Below are positions 50,086-61,700 of a stretch of 64,000 nucleotides of DNA, piece by piece. A program made the translations under genes and the position numbers. Every line of letters starts with the position of its first letter. Within the stretch, counting starts at the first letter, position 1. Below the pieces are notes generated by a model. It was not told where the DNA came from and did not search any database. It was given only the letters and a program-made list of their open reading frames with translations. Origin of the DNA: Cucumis sativus (taxonomy: Eukaryota; Streptophyta; Magnoliopsida; Cucurbitales; Cucurbitaceae); contig NC_026655.2 of the NCBI RefSeq assembly GCF_000004075.3, positions 26,583,489-26,647,488 of the forward strand, given 5' to 3'.

Positions 50086-51175
50086 AAATTGGTACAAAAT
50101 TTTAATTACATTTACTAGATCATATCGTTTTATAAACTCAAATGTGTTAATTATAGGAAAAAATTAGAAAAAACTTTTAATTGAATGAACTTCCTAACGG
50201 CTTAGATCTACACATTGGTTCGTGCCTATAAAAATCCGAGTTAACAAGTCAATTCAAATGGATTGAGCTATACTTATATTTTAAAACGAATTGGTGTTGT
50301 TATCGGATCAATAAATAATAACAATAACAATAATTTTGGTGCCCAAACAAATAAAAAGAAAGGGAAAAGGAATTTTGTCGTAGAAGGAAAGGCACATTTG
50401 GATGCGTTTTGAGGAAGTAAACAACCAATTTTAGATAGTGGAAGTTCATCAACAAAGGTGGCCATTGGCGTTTAAGCCAAGCAAACAAACCTATACAATG
50501 CACATACAAAAACCCAAAACATACAGATCAACAATGTGTATTTTGTAAGTAAAACAATTGTGTGGTGATTAATCGAACTCATCTAGTTGTGATATAATTG
50601 TTGACGAATGGTTTGAATCTAAAAAGGGCTATAGTAAATTCGTCGATACTCCTACCTCTAGGTTGGAAGGTCATGACATCGTTAGAGTACATTAAGAATT
50701 CGAAACCACAAGTAGAAGCACAAAAGCAAGTGAGGACTAAGGCGTCGGACTCAAACTTATACGAGCGTTAAAATAGAATTCTCAAACTTAGTCTCAAACT
50801 TGTATAGCTCTTTGATTTCACCATTTTCGCGGCTTCTTCTTCAATTACACTCTCACACCAATTCTATCTTCCCTTCTCTTCGTCTTTGTTTTTTCAATTT
50901 CCCACTTAATTCAAGTTCCGGAATCATCTTCCCACCGGCCCCGATTGACGGTAACAACATTCCTTCTCTATCTCGTTGATCTTCACGCTGTTTTTGTAAT
51001 CTGGGTCATAATCAACTCAGGAACATAGTTTCCAATATTTTTTTTGGTGGCAACTCAACCACAACGCTGTTTATTACTTTTACATTTTGAATTTCTTCAT
51101 CTTGTTATCGATTGATTAGCAGCTGATGAATTTTTTTTGTGTGTGTGTGTATGTTCTCAGTTTATAGGGAAGTGC

Positions 51176-51211
51176 ATGAGCGGGTTTTTTTTAGTGGAAA
51201 ATGTTCAATAA
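51176..51211 (+). promoter_or_regulatory. uORF overlapping the PTH start codon
   Basis: ATG at 51176 opens an 11-codon frame that stops with TAA at 51209-51211, past the PTH ATG at 51201 and in another frame. It lies downstream of the inferred leader acceptor at 51160, so it should be in the mature transcript. Confidence 0.5.
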
Positions 51212-54200
51212 GTTAACCAAGCGTGGCTTTTGTACGGCAATATCATCACGACCTTGGCTTTTTATGGGGTTGGGAAACCCTGGAGAGAAGTTCAGAGGAA
51301 CTAGGCACAATGTAATTATTCTACCATTTTTCGTTGTTCATCTTGAATCACATTTTGATTTTGTAATGAGAGGTATTCGTTCAGTCATTCTTATTTTGGT
51401 TCAGTGCAGGTGGGCTTTGAGATGATTGATGTGTTTGCTGAGTCTATTGGAATTTCAATGAACAGGGTTCACTGTAAAGCTGTGTTTGGTGAAGGTATGT
51501 TCTCTTTTTATGTTATAATTTTTTTCGTTTCATCTGTTAAGTGTTTTCAGGTGTTATTGTTGTTTGATTCCATGAAGTTCAAAGATATTTTGGCTATTGA
51601 TGTCAGGTTTTGTTGGAGACGTCCCTGTTTTTCTGGCAAAGCCTCAAACTTACATGAACCTGAGTGGTGAATCTGTATGTGATTGAGAAACTTTTTTTGG
51701 CTTCTGTCTTCTTATAAGTTGGGTTCCTTGTAGTCTTAGACTCTTAGGTTTTTATTATTAGAGTTCATAGATTCATTTGAGTGAATTCATCTTGCAAAAT
51801 TATGTCGACTTTGAAGGGGAAGAAGCTGGTAGTCGTTCTAAAATCCACTAGGAAGTTGGGAATACAGTTCCTGTGAAGGCTAATGTAGCTAGTTCAATAC
51901 ATGTCTATGATATCTTCTTTACCGAGATTGGTTTGATATTGTAAATCTTGTTTTTTTCATCATACTGCAGGCAGGACCACTTGCAGCTTATTACAAGCTA
52001 CCTCTGAACCGTGTACTTGTGGTAAATCCTTATGTGCATTTCAGCATTTTTTTTTCTCATTAGAGTTCTTAAATGAACAGTGCCACAGTATTGTTTTGAG
52101 TATTTGACTGCTGCAGTTTCACGATGACATGAACTTACCTTGTGGGGTGCTTCGGCTTCAACACAATGGAGGACACGACTACCACAAAGGGTATCATTGA
52201 AACTATTTTATTATTTTTTTTGTTTTTTATATTTTAGTCGTCTTCTATTGTAGCCTATCTCCACTCTATAACCCCAATCTAATTGCCCTTTGTCTCTACA
52301 CCTCTTACATTAACATACATTTGACTGGTTTTTTATAATAAGAAAATGAACTTTCACTGAGAAAGAAATGAAATCACAAGGGTGTCCAATAGAAAAATAC
52401 CCCAGGAAAGGAGACTCAACTAAATAAAAGGGCTCCAACCAACATCAAGAAAATAAAACCAATAATCACAAAGAGGCATTACATCGGTGCCCAAAGAGAA
52501 ATATTGAATCTGTCAAGGGACCAAGCATCAATAGGTGCTTCTCAAGGCTCTCTAAAAGTCCCGTTTCTCTTTCCCCTCAAACTCCACATCACAAAACAAA
52601 TCCTTTCTTGCTTAAAAAACTTCATCTTCTGAACAAAAGCTGGATGAAGAAGGAACTCCTTGCTCATCTCCTCATAACCTCTGTGTCTTAAACATTGAAA
52701 GCCAAACACATCAAAAAAGGGATGCCACTCTTAACAAAGTCACAGCCTCCAAGGAATATGATTATGATCTTCCTCCACTCTCCGGCAAAGAATCCATTGA
52801 AAAAGCCCAATCAAAGTAGACATCTTTCTTGCAAGCTGATCTGAAGTGTTAACCCTTCCATGGATGACCTGCTTGCCACATGAACTGAATCTTTGGGATT
52901 TTTACCTTCCGTAGATGAAATCGATTAAGCTATTTTCATTTGAAAAGAAAAACGATCCAATAGGAGTTTGTAAGATTATTTATTATCTTGGAGTTAGCAT
53001 CCAGCATGCAAGAGTGATGCTGATCAGATGCATCCTATTTGAATTTCTTAGTTATGTTCGATCATGTCAGTGAATTGCTCCATTAGAGGCTCTTAAAGAA
53101 TCTAAGCATAGCATTTGGGGGATCAAGATGTTGTACATCACCTTCTAATACGACTATCGAATGCTATTGCCTCAAAATAAAATAAAAAAAACCTTGAATG
53201 CTATCTATGTCCACAAAGTTTTTTCAACACAATTCCTCTAAATATTACATTAATCCGGCATGCTACAACTTTAACTTTATATATTTTTTTGAGACATACA
53301 TTTTATTGTCCATGCTTGTAAATTTCCTGGCAGTATTCTTTCTTTTAGTAAAACCTTCACGACTTCTATTCTATGTTGCCTTTCTGGTACATCTTGAAAT
53401 TGATTTCTATTTTAGGCTGAAGAGTGTCATTTATCATTTTCGAGGGAACAGAGAGTTTGCTAGGTTAAGAATTGGTAAGTTTTGTTGCCTACGCTATTTT
53501 GTACTTTTTTTTATGTTCTCTACTCTTAGAACATTTTTCTTTCTAGGCATTGGAAGGCCACCTGGTCAAATGGATTCCAAAGCATTCTTGCTTCAAAAGT
53601 TCAACAACACTGCTCAAGAACGAGTGAGTCTTTTTGCTGATTATAATATACAAAACTTATGGTTGAAACCTTTCTATTTTTCTTTGTTTCATTGAGCCCC
53701 CACGTGTTTCATTCACACCACAACTTCCTTGTTTTGCTTATATGTCATCTCTCGCTACCATTTTTTTGCTAAATGTGCACACCTTTGAAAAATATAGTTT
53801 GGATCCTTTTCCTGAGATGTTTTCAAATATGAAAAATTAAGTCAAATTATTTACAAGTTAAAATCTATCACTATCTGTTGTTGTCCGTCAATGATATACA
53901 GTGACATTTTGATATATTTGTAAATATATTTTAATAGTTTTGTCATTTAAAGCAATTACCTCTCTTAGTCTTCTTTTTATTTTTTGGTAAGTAGGTTGTA
54001 TCTTCACATCAGTTATTCCTTTTGCTAACTCATTGCGAATAATGCTTGATTACATTATGCTTAATTAGTATCATCCTAGTTTAACAATACTTTTATTTTT
54101 GTTTAAAAAGATTGATACTGCATTACAAGAAGGGGTTGGCGCATTGAAGCTCCTATTGTCTCACGGTTTGTCCGAGAGTGCAAGACACTTCAACCACAAA

Positions 54201-54242
54201 CAAAAATACAAGCATATAAGGCTACAAACCATGCCAGTATGA
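51201..54242 (+). CDS. PTH: peptidyl-tRNA hydrolase (bacterial Pth type), probably mitochondrial
   Basis: Cleaves the ester bond of peptidyl-tRNA released early from ribosomes, so the tRNA is recycled. Eight exons: 51201-51311, 51410-51494, 51607-51674, 51971-52021, 52117-52190, 53416-53474, 53547-53623, 54111-54242; 657 nt, 218 aa, all junctions GT-AG and in phase. Residues 1-18 ([18 protein letters not shown]) are basic and Ser/Thr-containing, a plausible short organelle presequence. Catalytic-site sequence is present: GLGNPG with Asn26, TRHNVG with His36, YMNLSG with Asn83, and HDDMNLP with the Asp pair 108-109. The usual GGHxGHNGLK reads [10 protein letters not shown], so the conserved Asn (E. 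coli Asn114) is Lys129. The late motif [12 protein letters not shown] is intact. Intron 5 (1.2 kb) holds a LINE fragment. The final compartment cannot be fixed from sequence. Confidence 0.93.
52330..52950 (-). mobile_element. LINE 3' fragment (zf-RVT region) in PTH intron 5
   Basis: On the minus strand, degraded frames resemble the post-RT zinc-binding region of plant LINEs: [13 protein letters not shown], then sequence close to [14 protein letters not shown], then a short Cys/Glu/Asp/His-rich piece. Stops and frameshifts are frequent. It is antisense to PTH. The boundaries are approximate and no target duplication was found. Confidence 0.55.
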
Positions 54243-54564
54243 TGAGACTATATGGTGCATATTGCGAATTGCCATTGCTAACGAATCATACAAATTCTTC
54301 CAAGACCTCACAGATAAAAGGAACGAAGGCAGAGTGGAGCTTCTACTTCAGGTACACAATGATTTTGTCTTCTGATATTTATGTAATTATTTTACAGCCG
54401 ATTGCCCTCTTGCATTGTGCTTCAATTTCATATCTTTAAAGTTATATAAAAAGAATTTGGGATATTATTACCAATTTTCCTGTGTGATTATTCCAAGTCT
54501 GGAAGATTCTAATTCAGTTAAAAGACTAATATACCCTTTCTTTTTGGTATTTTACCACCCTAAA

Positions 54565-54722
54565 CCATATATCTGACCCGATCATTTTTGGATGTCAAAC
54601 TAACTCATAGGTTGATACAAAATTCTAGATAGGTAACCATGGTGGATTTGACTCGATCTCTTAAGTTCTTTATTAAATTATATCTATGACCCAGTTTGAC
54701 TACTGTACTAACCCATGATGGT
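54565..54722 (-). repeat. decayed SINE copy 4, downstream of PTH
   Basis: Resembles the SINE at 15547-15752 in the same direction: it keeps the GGATGTCAA...ACTCATAGG, CTAGATAGGTAACCATGGT and CCCATGATGG landmarks but is much diverged, and no target duplication is seen. It starts about 320 bases past the PTH stop codon, so it may be within the 3' UTR or just beyond it. Confidence 0.65.
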
Positions 54723-57700
54723 TTTTTTAAGAATTCGTTTGTAGGAAGACTTTGTTAGATGAAACTGTAAATGGGTAGGGGAAGGTTGAAAAATAGACAC
54801 AGAGCACACACATATAGGTATTATGTATCACCATTTTACATGGCTTTTTATTTTTCTAAAGTCTTGATTTCAGTTGGGGTGAACCTAAACCCAAAAACAC
54901 TGAACAGAACCAAACCAAACCAAAAATTCAATTTTTATTGAAGCATTGCTTTGGTTCGGCTTGAACTGAAAATTTTGATTCAATTCCCGAATTGAATCAT
55001 GAACAGTATCATAATTACCACCATCATTAACCACATTAATTGCCTACAGAATTTGTAACAGCGTGAGTTCAAAATATATAAGAATAAGATCCAAAACCAT
55101 CAAACTCAACCTACCTCAGCTCTATTTCTTGGTTTGAGTTTTACAAATCTTTGCAAAAATAATGTGAATGAACAATGTTGTTCTGGGCTATTAAAACGGT
55201 CAATACATACCTTCTTTTTAAACAAAGAAAGTGAAAAAGCAGATGAGAACATTAGAATTATTTAAATACAACATTCAAATTTGTGACAAATTCAATAGAA
55301 TACAACTCAAATTTACTTAGTGTTATAATGGTGTCTTTCATCTTCAAAACCCCCAAAATCACCTACAAAAAATACATGACAATGAGATCGAATGAATAAC
55401 ATCAAACCCAACCTACCTCTGTTTCACTTCGAGACCCACAAATCTTGAAACATAAGAAGTGATTGAACATAAAAGAAAAATGTACAAAGTCAACTACGAG
55501 AGGAAACAAACAATTAAAATGGTTAAATATGAAAAGAACTTACTGTGCTTCGTAGATTCTTTTCTTTGCAGATGAAGGAATTGAGAAATAGATGAGAACA
55601 TTACAATAGAAAACACTCTCCATTAGAATTAAAACAAGAACGATTGCAAATATGATTTCAAAGTAAAAAGCAAACAAACCAAGGTGGAGCTTTTTGGATT
55701 ATTTTGCAAAATTAATTTATAGGATTTGGAGGTAATTTTTTTTTATATATAAGAATTTAGAATTAAAAAAAAACCATAATTAAAAGCTTATATTAAATAT
55801 ATAACTTTGTTATATTTTTCAATTACGTTTCAAATACAAAAACATATTTACATTCATTACAAATCTTTTAATAAATCTTAAACCATATCTCTAAAAATTT
55901 AAATTACAAGATAAGATTTAATAATCAGTTGTTAAACTGGATTGGTTCCCAATTAATTTTCTTTTTCTATTTGTCCAAATTAAACATCAAATTTTGTCAT
56001 TTATCTAGTCGCCCTTGTAATAAAAAAGAGTTTGGTGAATGGGCTAAAAAGAATGACTTCTAAGGCTTGAAACATGAGAGAATGAAATGTTAGCAATATC
56101 TTGGTGGCCAACTACTACTTCCTCCACCAACTTTGTGGCTTTTACTACCAATCACATATTAGAGTTCTTTTCTTTCACCCTCTTTTTCTCAAATAATAAT
56201 AATGGATAAATATTATTGAAAAAAACTTAGGTACATTCGAGTTACACTAATCTCTCGTGTAGATAATTAAAATATACCATTTTGGGGCCGTTGTATGTAT
56301 TGCTCAACATTATTCACTATTTGAGTTATAATACCATTTTGAGTTATTGTACTTTAGAGCTTGTTTGATCCCTATACTTCTCAAATCCATATACTTTTCA
56401 AATGTTCAATTTTGTTTTTGTAGTTTTAATAAATTTTAACTTATTTTTGGAATAATATCAATAATTTTCCGGATGAGAAATACAATGTAATTATATTCTA
56501 AAATTTGCAGTGAAAATGCTAATAGTAAGAATAAGATTTGAGAAAAATAACAAAAAAAAACTAACCATCATATTAAAATTAGATACATGAAAGTACATAA
56601 ACTAAAACTAGATAACTAGATAACTTGATGGTATAATTTAACCAAACAAGTGCTATGTAATATAATTCAAAGGGGAGTTTGTAAAAGTAGCAAAAACAAT
56701 TTATGGTAATAGAGTTCATGTTATCTATATTTTTTAAATTGCAAAAATTGCAAATTTAAAAGCAGATTATCGTTATATTACTATCTGATTATCGTTATAT
56801 TCATCAAATTTGTAATATGAAAAAAAGAGGTGTTATGAACTGTTTTTTTCTAATTTTTTTTTGTCATTTAATACAATTTTTCTAATTTAAATGTTTTTAT
56901 TTTATCAATAATGTACTGAATTATTCATGTGCTAATTTTAACTCTCTCTCTCTTCATAAGCTTAGTGGTTTAAATAAAATCAAGCTTTTGCACAAATAGC
57001 GTTATGATTGACAAATTGACTTCATCATAAACTCACAAAACCTAACAAAAGAAAAGAAAAATACATCTCGTTTTCACTTCAAATCTTAGTAACATTCACA
57101 TATATGTTTTATATATGGTTCATTCAATGTAGAAATGTGTTGTTTTCAACAAATCCTCAAAAAAAAAAATCATTATATGAAAACCGTAGGATTTAAAAGT
57201 TAAGAACCCAATTCCTGAATATCTAATATCAAATTTTAAAACTTTCACGTCAATTTTGACAACAATTCAAAACAAAACGACTAAAATTTGATTACTTTTT
57301 GATTGAAATACTAGTAGTTGGAAATGTTGGTGATGAATCTCCATCATATCTCATTCCAAATTCAATATATGTCAAAGAAAAACTTTTACAACCTAATAGC
57401 CAAACTCAAACAGTCTTTCCTATAAAAACCCTAATTAATCAAAGGACTAAACTAATCATAATTAAGTGTCATAAAAATGATACTAAAATTAGATCAAATT
57501 GATCAAATCCAATCTAATTAATAATTTGATGCATCAACCAATCACAATCATATCAGGGAAATTTGTCAAACTTTTTCAAATTTAAAGTTAAAATGGCAAT
57601 ACTTTTGTATATAAATGTATATACAATTCTATCTTTTTGGAATCATCAACTACACATCTACCCAAGTTTTGACAGTGAGTTTTCTATCAAGGTTAAAATA

Positions 57701-57780
57701 TTAACTTTAGTTATTTTATTTATTAAAATAAAATTTTAGAAAATTGCAGTTCATAACCATTTTATGATAATAATTAATGA

Positions 57781-57945
57781 TACACCAAAATTTTATAAAA
57801 ATTACAAATATAGCAAAACTAGACTTCGTATGGTCTATAAGTGATGGACTGATATTTGTAACATGGTCTATCGGTGATAGACTTATATTATTTATAGAAT
57901 TTGACAAATTTTGCCATATTTGTAAATTTTTTAAAATGTTGTTAT
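57781..57945. repeat. TCTATC/GATAGA repeat-family piece
   Basis: Contains GGTCTATAAGTGATGGACT and GGTCTATCGGTGATAGACT, with flanking sequence of the type 'TTTGCCATATTTGTAAAT'. Related, weaker pieces lie at about 53828-53940 and 1830-1915. Non-coding; possibly a MITE family. Confidence 0.4.
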
Positions 57946-58743
57946 ATACTTAATTAATTTGAATCTAATTGCAAAATTTGCAACTATCCCTAAAATTTTT
58001 AGGTGAAAAATTTAGATATAACCTTTTTCACTAAACGTCAAAGATCCATTTTTTTAATAGATAAACAAACTAATTACTTATTTAAGAGCTTAGTTTGTCC
58101 ATTATGTTTCTTAACTATTCATAATTTGAATTTTAAAATTTAAAATATATATCATATAATGTATTAGAAATCATGTTATATTCTAAATTCATCCTTTGGT
58201 TGGGATGAAGTTAGTCACATGGTTTAGTTATAATGATTTGATACAATTTCGTTAACTGCTTTGAGGACTATTTACAAAACGTTTGTCTAAATTTTAATTA
58301 TTGATCGTGAGATCTAATTTCATAAATAAATTAATACTCGTTTACTGTTCACTTGAAAAACTACTTTTAGTTTTCAATTGTTTAAATTAGTATTCGTTTT
58401 GTAAATTTTGCCACTAAATACGTAGGATTGGATGAAAATGGGAAACAAAAAGTTTTCTTTTTCATAGTCTACCAATGACATTCTTAATAATATCAATTTT
58501 TTTTTAGCTAAACATTTGTTATTACTGAAACGAAGTTAGAGCTAATGGCTGTAAAAGAAAGAAGGAAGAACATAAGGATGGCTTGGCACAAACGACCGTA
58601 ATAACCCGGCCTTGATTTTGGATCTTGCGGGTGGGTTTGGTGGTTGATGTGAGAGAGAGAGAAAAAAATGAGGATCTCATATCAAAAAATGATGGGTTTG
58701 TTTTTGGTGGAGATGTGAGAGAATGAGAAAAATCCGAGTATAA

Positions 58744-61700
58744 ATGACCCAACTTCCACTGAAATCGCTTGAGCCCTTTGCAATATCATCGTCTTCTTCT
58801 TCTTCATTCTCTATTTTTGCACTGAGAAGAGGAGCGATTGCCCCATTTTCATATCTCCTTTTCTCCTCTATCCATCACCTTCCTTCCCTTCGCTTATCAA
58901 TTCGCAGTACTTCCACTGTTGTCAGGTATTTCTTTCACTCTCTGGTGCATTTCTGTGTTGTGGAGTCTTTTGGGGCTGTTTTTTGTATCGTTTTGTGATC
59001 TGGGTATGGATTATGTTAGCTATTTTTGTGGTTGATTGTTTGGAATTTAGCTTTTTATCCTCTAATGGAAATGTGGGGGGTTTTTGTGAAATGGTCTTAG
59101 CTGATTGGTAATTGATGAACATGAAGGGCTCTGACTTTTTGTTTCGTTTTCTTTATGTTATTCCTTAGAGGCTTTGAGTTCAAGTAGGTCTTTAGTTTCT
59201 TTTACTTTTTTTTCTCTGTTGTTCTTTGATTTGGCTAAACATGATTAAGCGGCTGACGTTTCTCTTTTCTTCTTCTTTTTGCTTTAATGCCGTTTTGGTT
59301 GTTCTGTTATGGCATTTTTGTACTGATACAAAGTCCATAAGATTCGAACTAATGAGGTTTTTCATTTAGATATTTATGATTGGTTCTTCATATTAAAATT
59401 CTACATGTTGATTGCTGATTTTGTGAATTACGTGTGCCATTTTTTGAAATGAAATGAAACCGTTAATGTTTTTTCAGAAAATTTAGTTCGCATTAACATT
59501 TAATGGTGTGTCTATTTTGCTAATGGTATTCTTTCATGTATGCATAAAATGAAAAATTGTGTTCTTTTTAACGGTCTATACCATTACGTATGGCAAACAA
59601 GTGAAGTGATTCTATTAACAACATAGTAACTTAAAATCATAATCACCATGGGTTGTCACAGTGGTCATTCTAAGGGTTGGTAAATAGAGGTTTTATAGAG
59701 AATGAGTTCAAACCATGTTGCTACCTATTTAAGATTTAATATTTTACGAGTTACCTCGAGAGCTTAGTATGTAGCATGAGATGGTTGTCTCATGAGAGTA
59801 ATCGAGGTGTCCACAAGGTAGTATAAAAACTTAAATTTTTTATCGGCTCCTTAAGTTGGCCTTGGTTGGGAAAAGCCTCCTAGAAATTAGTGAGGTGGAT
59901 TGTGAACAAGGAATAGGTTTTCAATACCTCTATTAGCAAAAGAAAACTTATCTTATATTAGAGGAATATGGGAAATTGTTAATGAAAATGTTCATTGAGT
60001 TCTACTGACATTTCATTTTTATATTATTTTCTTGTTAATATGTAAAAGAGCAATGGCATCCCACATTGTTGGTTATCCTCGCATTGGTCCGAAGAGAGAA
60101 CTTAAATTTGCCTTGGAGTCTTTCTGGGATGGGAAGAGCAGTGCTGATGACTTGCAGAAAGTGGCTGCTGATCTCAGGTCATCTATTTGGAAGCAGATGG
60201 CTGAAGCTGGAATCAAGTTTATTCCAAGCAACACTTTTTCGTATTATGATCAAGTGCTTGACACTGCAACTATGCTCGGAGCTGTTCCGTCAAGATATGG
60301 ATGGAACGGTGGTGAGATTGGATTTGACATCTACTTCTCCATGGCTAGAGGGAACGCTTCAGTTCCTGCCATGGAAATGACGAAGTGGTTCGATACCAAT
60401 TAGTAAGTGAAAAACTCTATGCATTTCCCTACATTTTTATGATAATACTATTTGTAAAACTTCTACTAGTCAATGATTTGAGGAATGTTAACGATGTGTG
60501 TTCTGTTACAGCCATTACATTGTGCCCGAGCTGAGTCCAGAAGATAAATTTACTTATGCATCTCACAAAGCAGTAAACGAGTTCAAGGAAGCTAAAGCTG
60601 TAAGATTTCTTATTAAAAGAAATTAGGAAAAAAAAAAAAAAACCTAAAAATGAACTTATTTTCTGAGTTTGGATAATGGTGGTAGATTCAAGTTTCATGT
60701 GAATAAGATTAATTCAAGGAAGGATGTACTTAACTGGTTTGCACTTGTAATTTTTTTTTAATGTCCACCAAGAAAAAGTTTAAGAATTTTCTTGCCCTAT
60801 GAACAGTAGTACAAGTTAACTTGAAGTATTTCATCTATCCTTGAACTTGACAACAAACATCCTTTCCATTTCCAGTTTGATTAATTTTTTGCTTTCTTTG
60901 TCGTCTGTTAGTTCTTCTGATTCAGTGTTTTAATTTATTATTTCAATTTTTTTTTATCATTTGACCTGCCCTACTGATGCATTTAACTTCTTTTATACTC
61001 CATCTTATATGATATTATATTTCTTATATTTAAAGAGGCATCTTGCTTTTATCATGCGACAGAACCTTATTTTTTAGCCATTCATAATAACAAGCAAGAT
61101 GCCTTATTCGGAATGACATGCCTTTCAATTTAAGAATTGTTTCAAGTGAAGAATATTTGAATAAATGCCTGGATAGTAAATTATATTCTATGAGAATTTT
61201 ATGATATTTGAAGTTCAGTCATGAAATTTCAATATGAGCATGTTAAGCATTTTTATTACCTTTTTTCCTTTACACTCCCACTTTTCTGTGCAGCTCGGAG
61301 TTGAGACTGTCCCGGTTCTTGTAGGCCCTGTATCCTTCTTGTTGCTTTCAAAACCAGCCAAGGGAGTTGAGAAATCCTTCTCACTTCTCTCCCTAATCGA
61401 CAAGATTCTTCCTGTTTATAAGTCAGTATTTCTTTTCCTCTTTCCAAAGTTCGTCTAGTTTACGTATTCACCATTTCATTTCAGTTCCACTATCTTCTTA
61501 TCAACTCTTATTTGTACCTGCAGGGAAGTTGTTTCAGAGCTGAAGGCTGCTGGTGCCACTTGGATTCAATTTGATGAGCCTACACTTGTGAAAGATCTTG
61601 ACGCGCACCACTTACAAGCATTTACTCAAGCCTACTCAGAGCTGGAATCCACTTTATCTGGTTTAAATGTTCTGATTGAGACATATTTTGCTGATGTTCC

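Larger units (their letters stand above)
46330..51160. other. intergenic region between DTC and PTH, divergent genes
   Basis: DTC and PTH point away from each other, so promoters lie at both ends. The middle is very AT-rich. Visible structure: (CT)9 at 46509-46526 near the DTC promoter, a TATA-like box plus short GC-rich reading frame at 47781-47998, and a nested inverted repeat at about 49827-50085. The PTH leader is at the right end, with a probable 5' UTR intron at 50951-51160 (donor GACG/gtaaca, acceptor ttctcag). No further protein gene is supported. Confidence 0.6.
54243..58743. other. intergenic region between PTH and methionine synthase
   Basis: No gene supported. The PTH 3' flank carries a decayed SINE copy (54565-54722). 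Around 54870-55010 is sequence rich in AACCAAACC-type and TTCGG motifs that looks repeat-derived but unassigned. A TCTATC/GATAGA repeat-family piece lies at 57781-57945. The last ~200 bases before 58744 are probably the promoter and leader of the methionine synthase gene, with a short GA run near 58651. Confidence 0.55.

Noticed and set aside
53198..53695. 165-codon open frame inside the PTH gene
   Set aside because: It runs through intron 5, exon 6, intron 6 and exon 7 of PTH; only the exon parts resemble protein ([19 protein letters not shown] and [19 protein letters not shown]), and splice sites bound both.
58522..58752. 76-codon minus-strand frame ahead of methionine synthase
   Set aside because: Lies in the promoter/leader of the plus-strand gene, is Ser/Thr/Phe-rich from simple sequence, and matches nothing I recognise.
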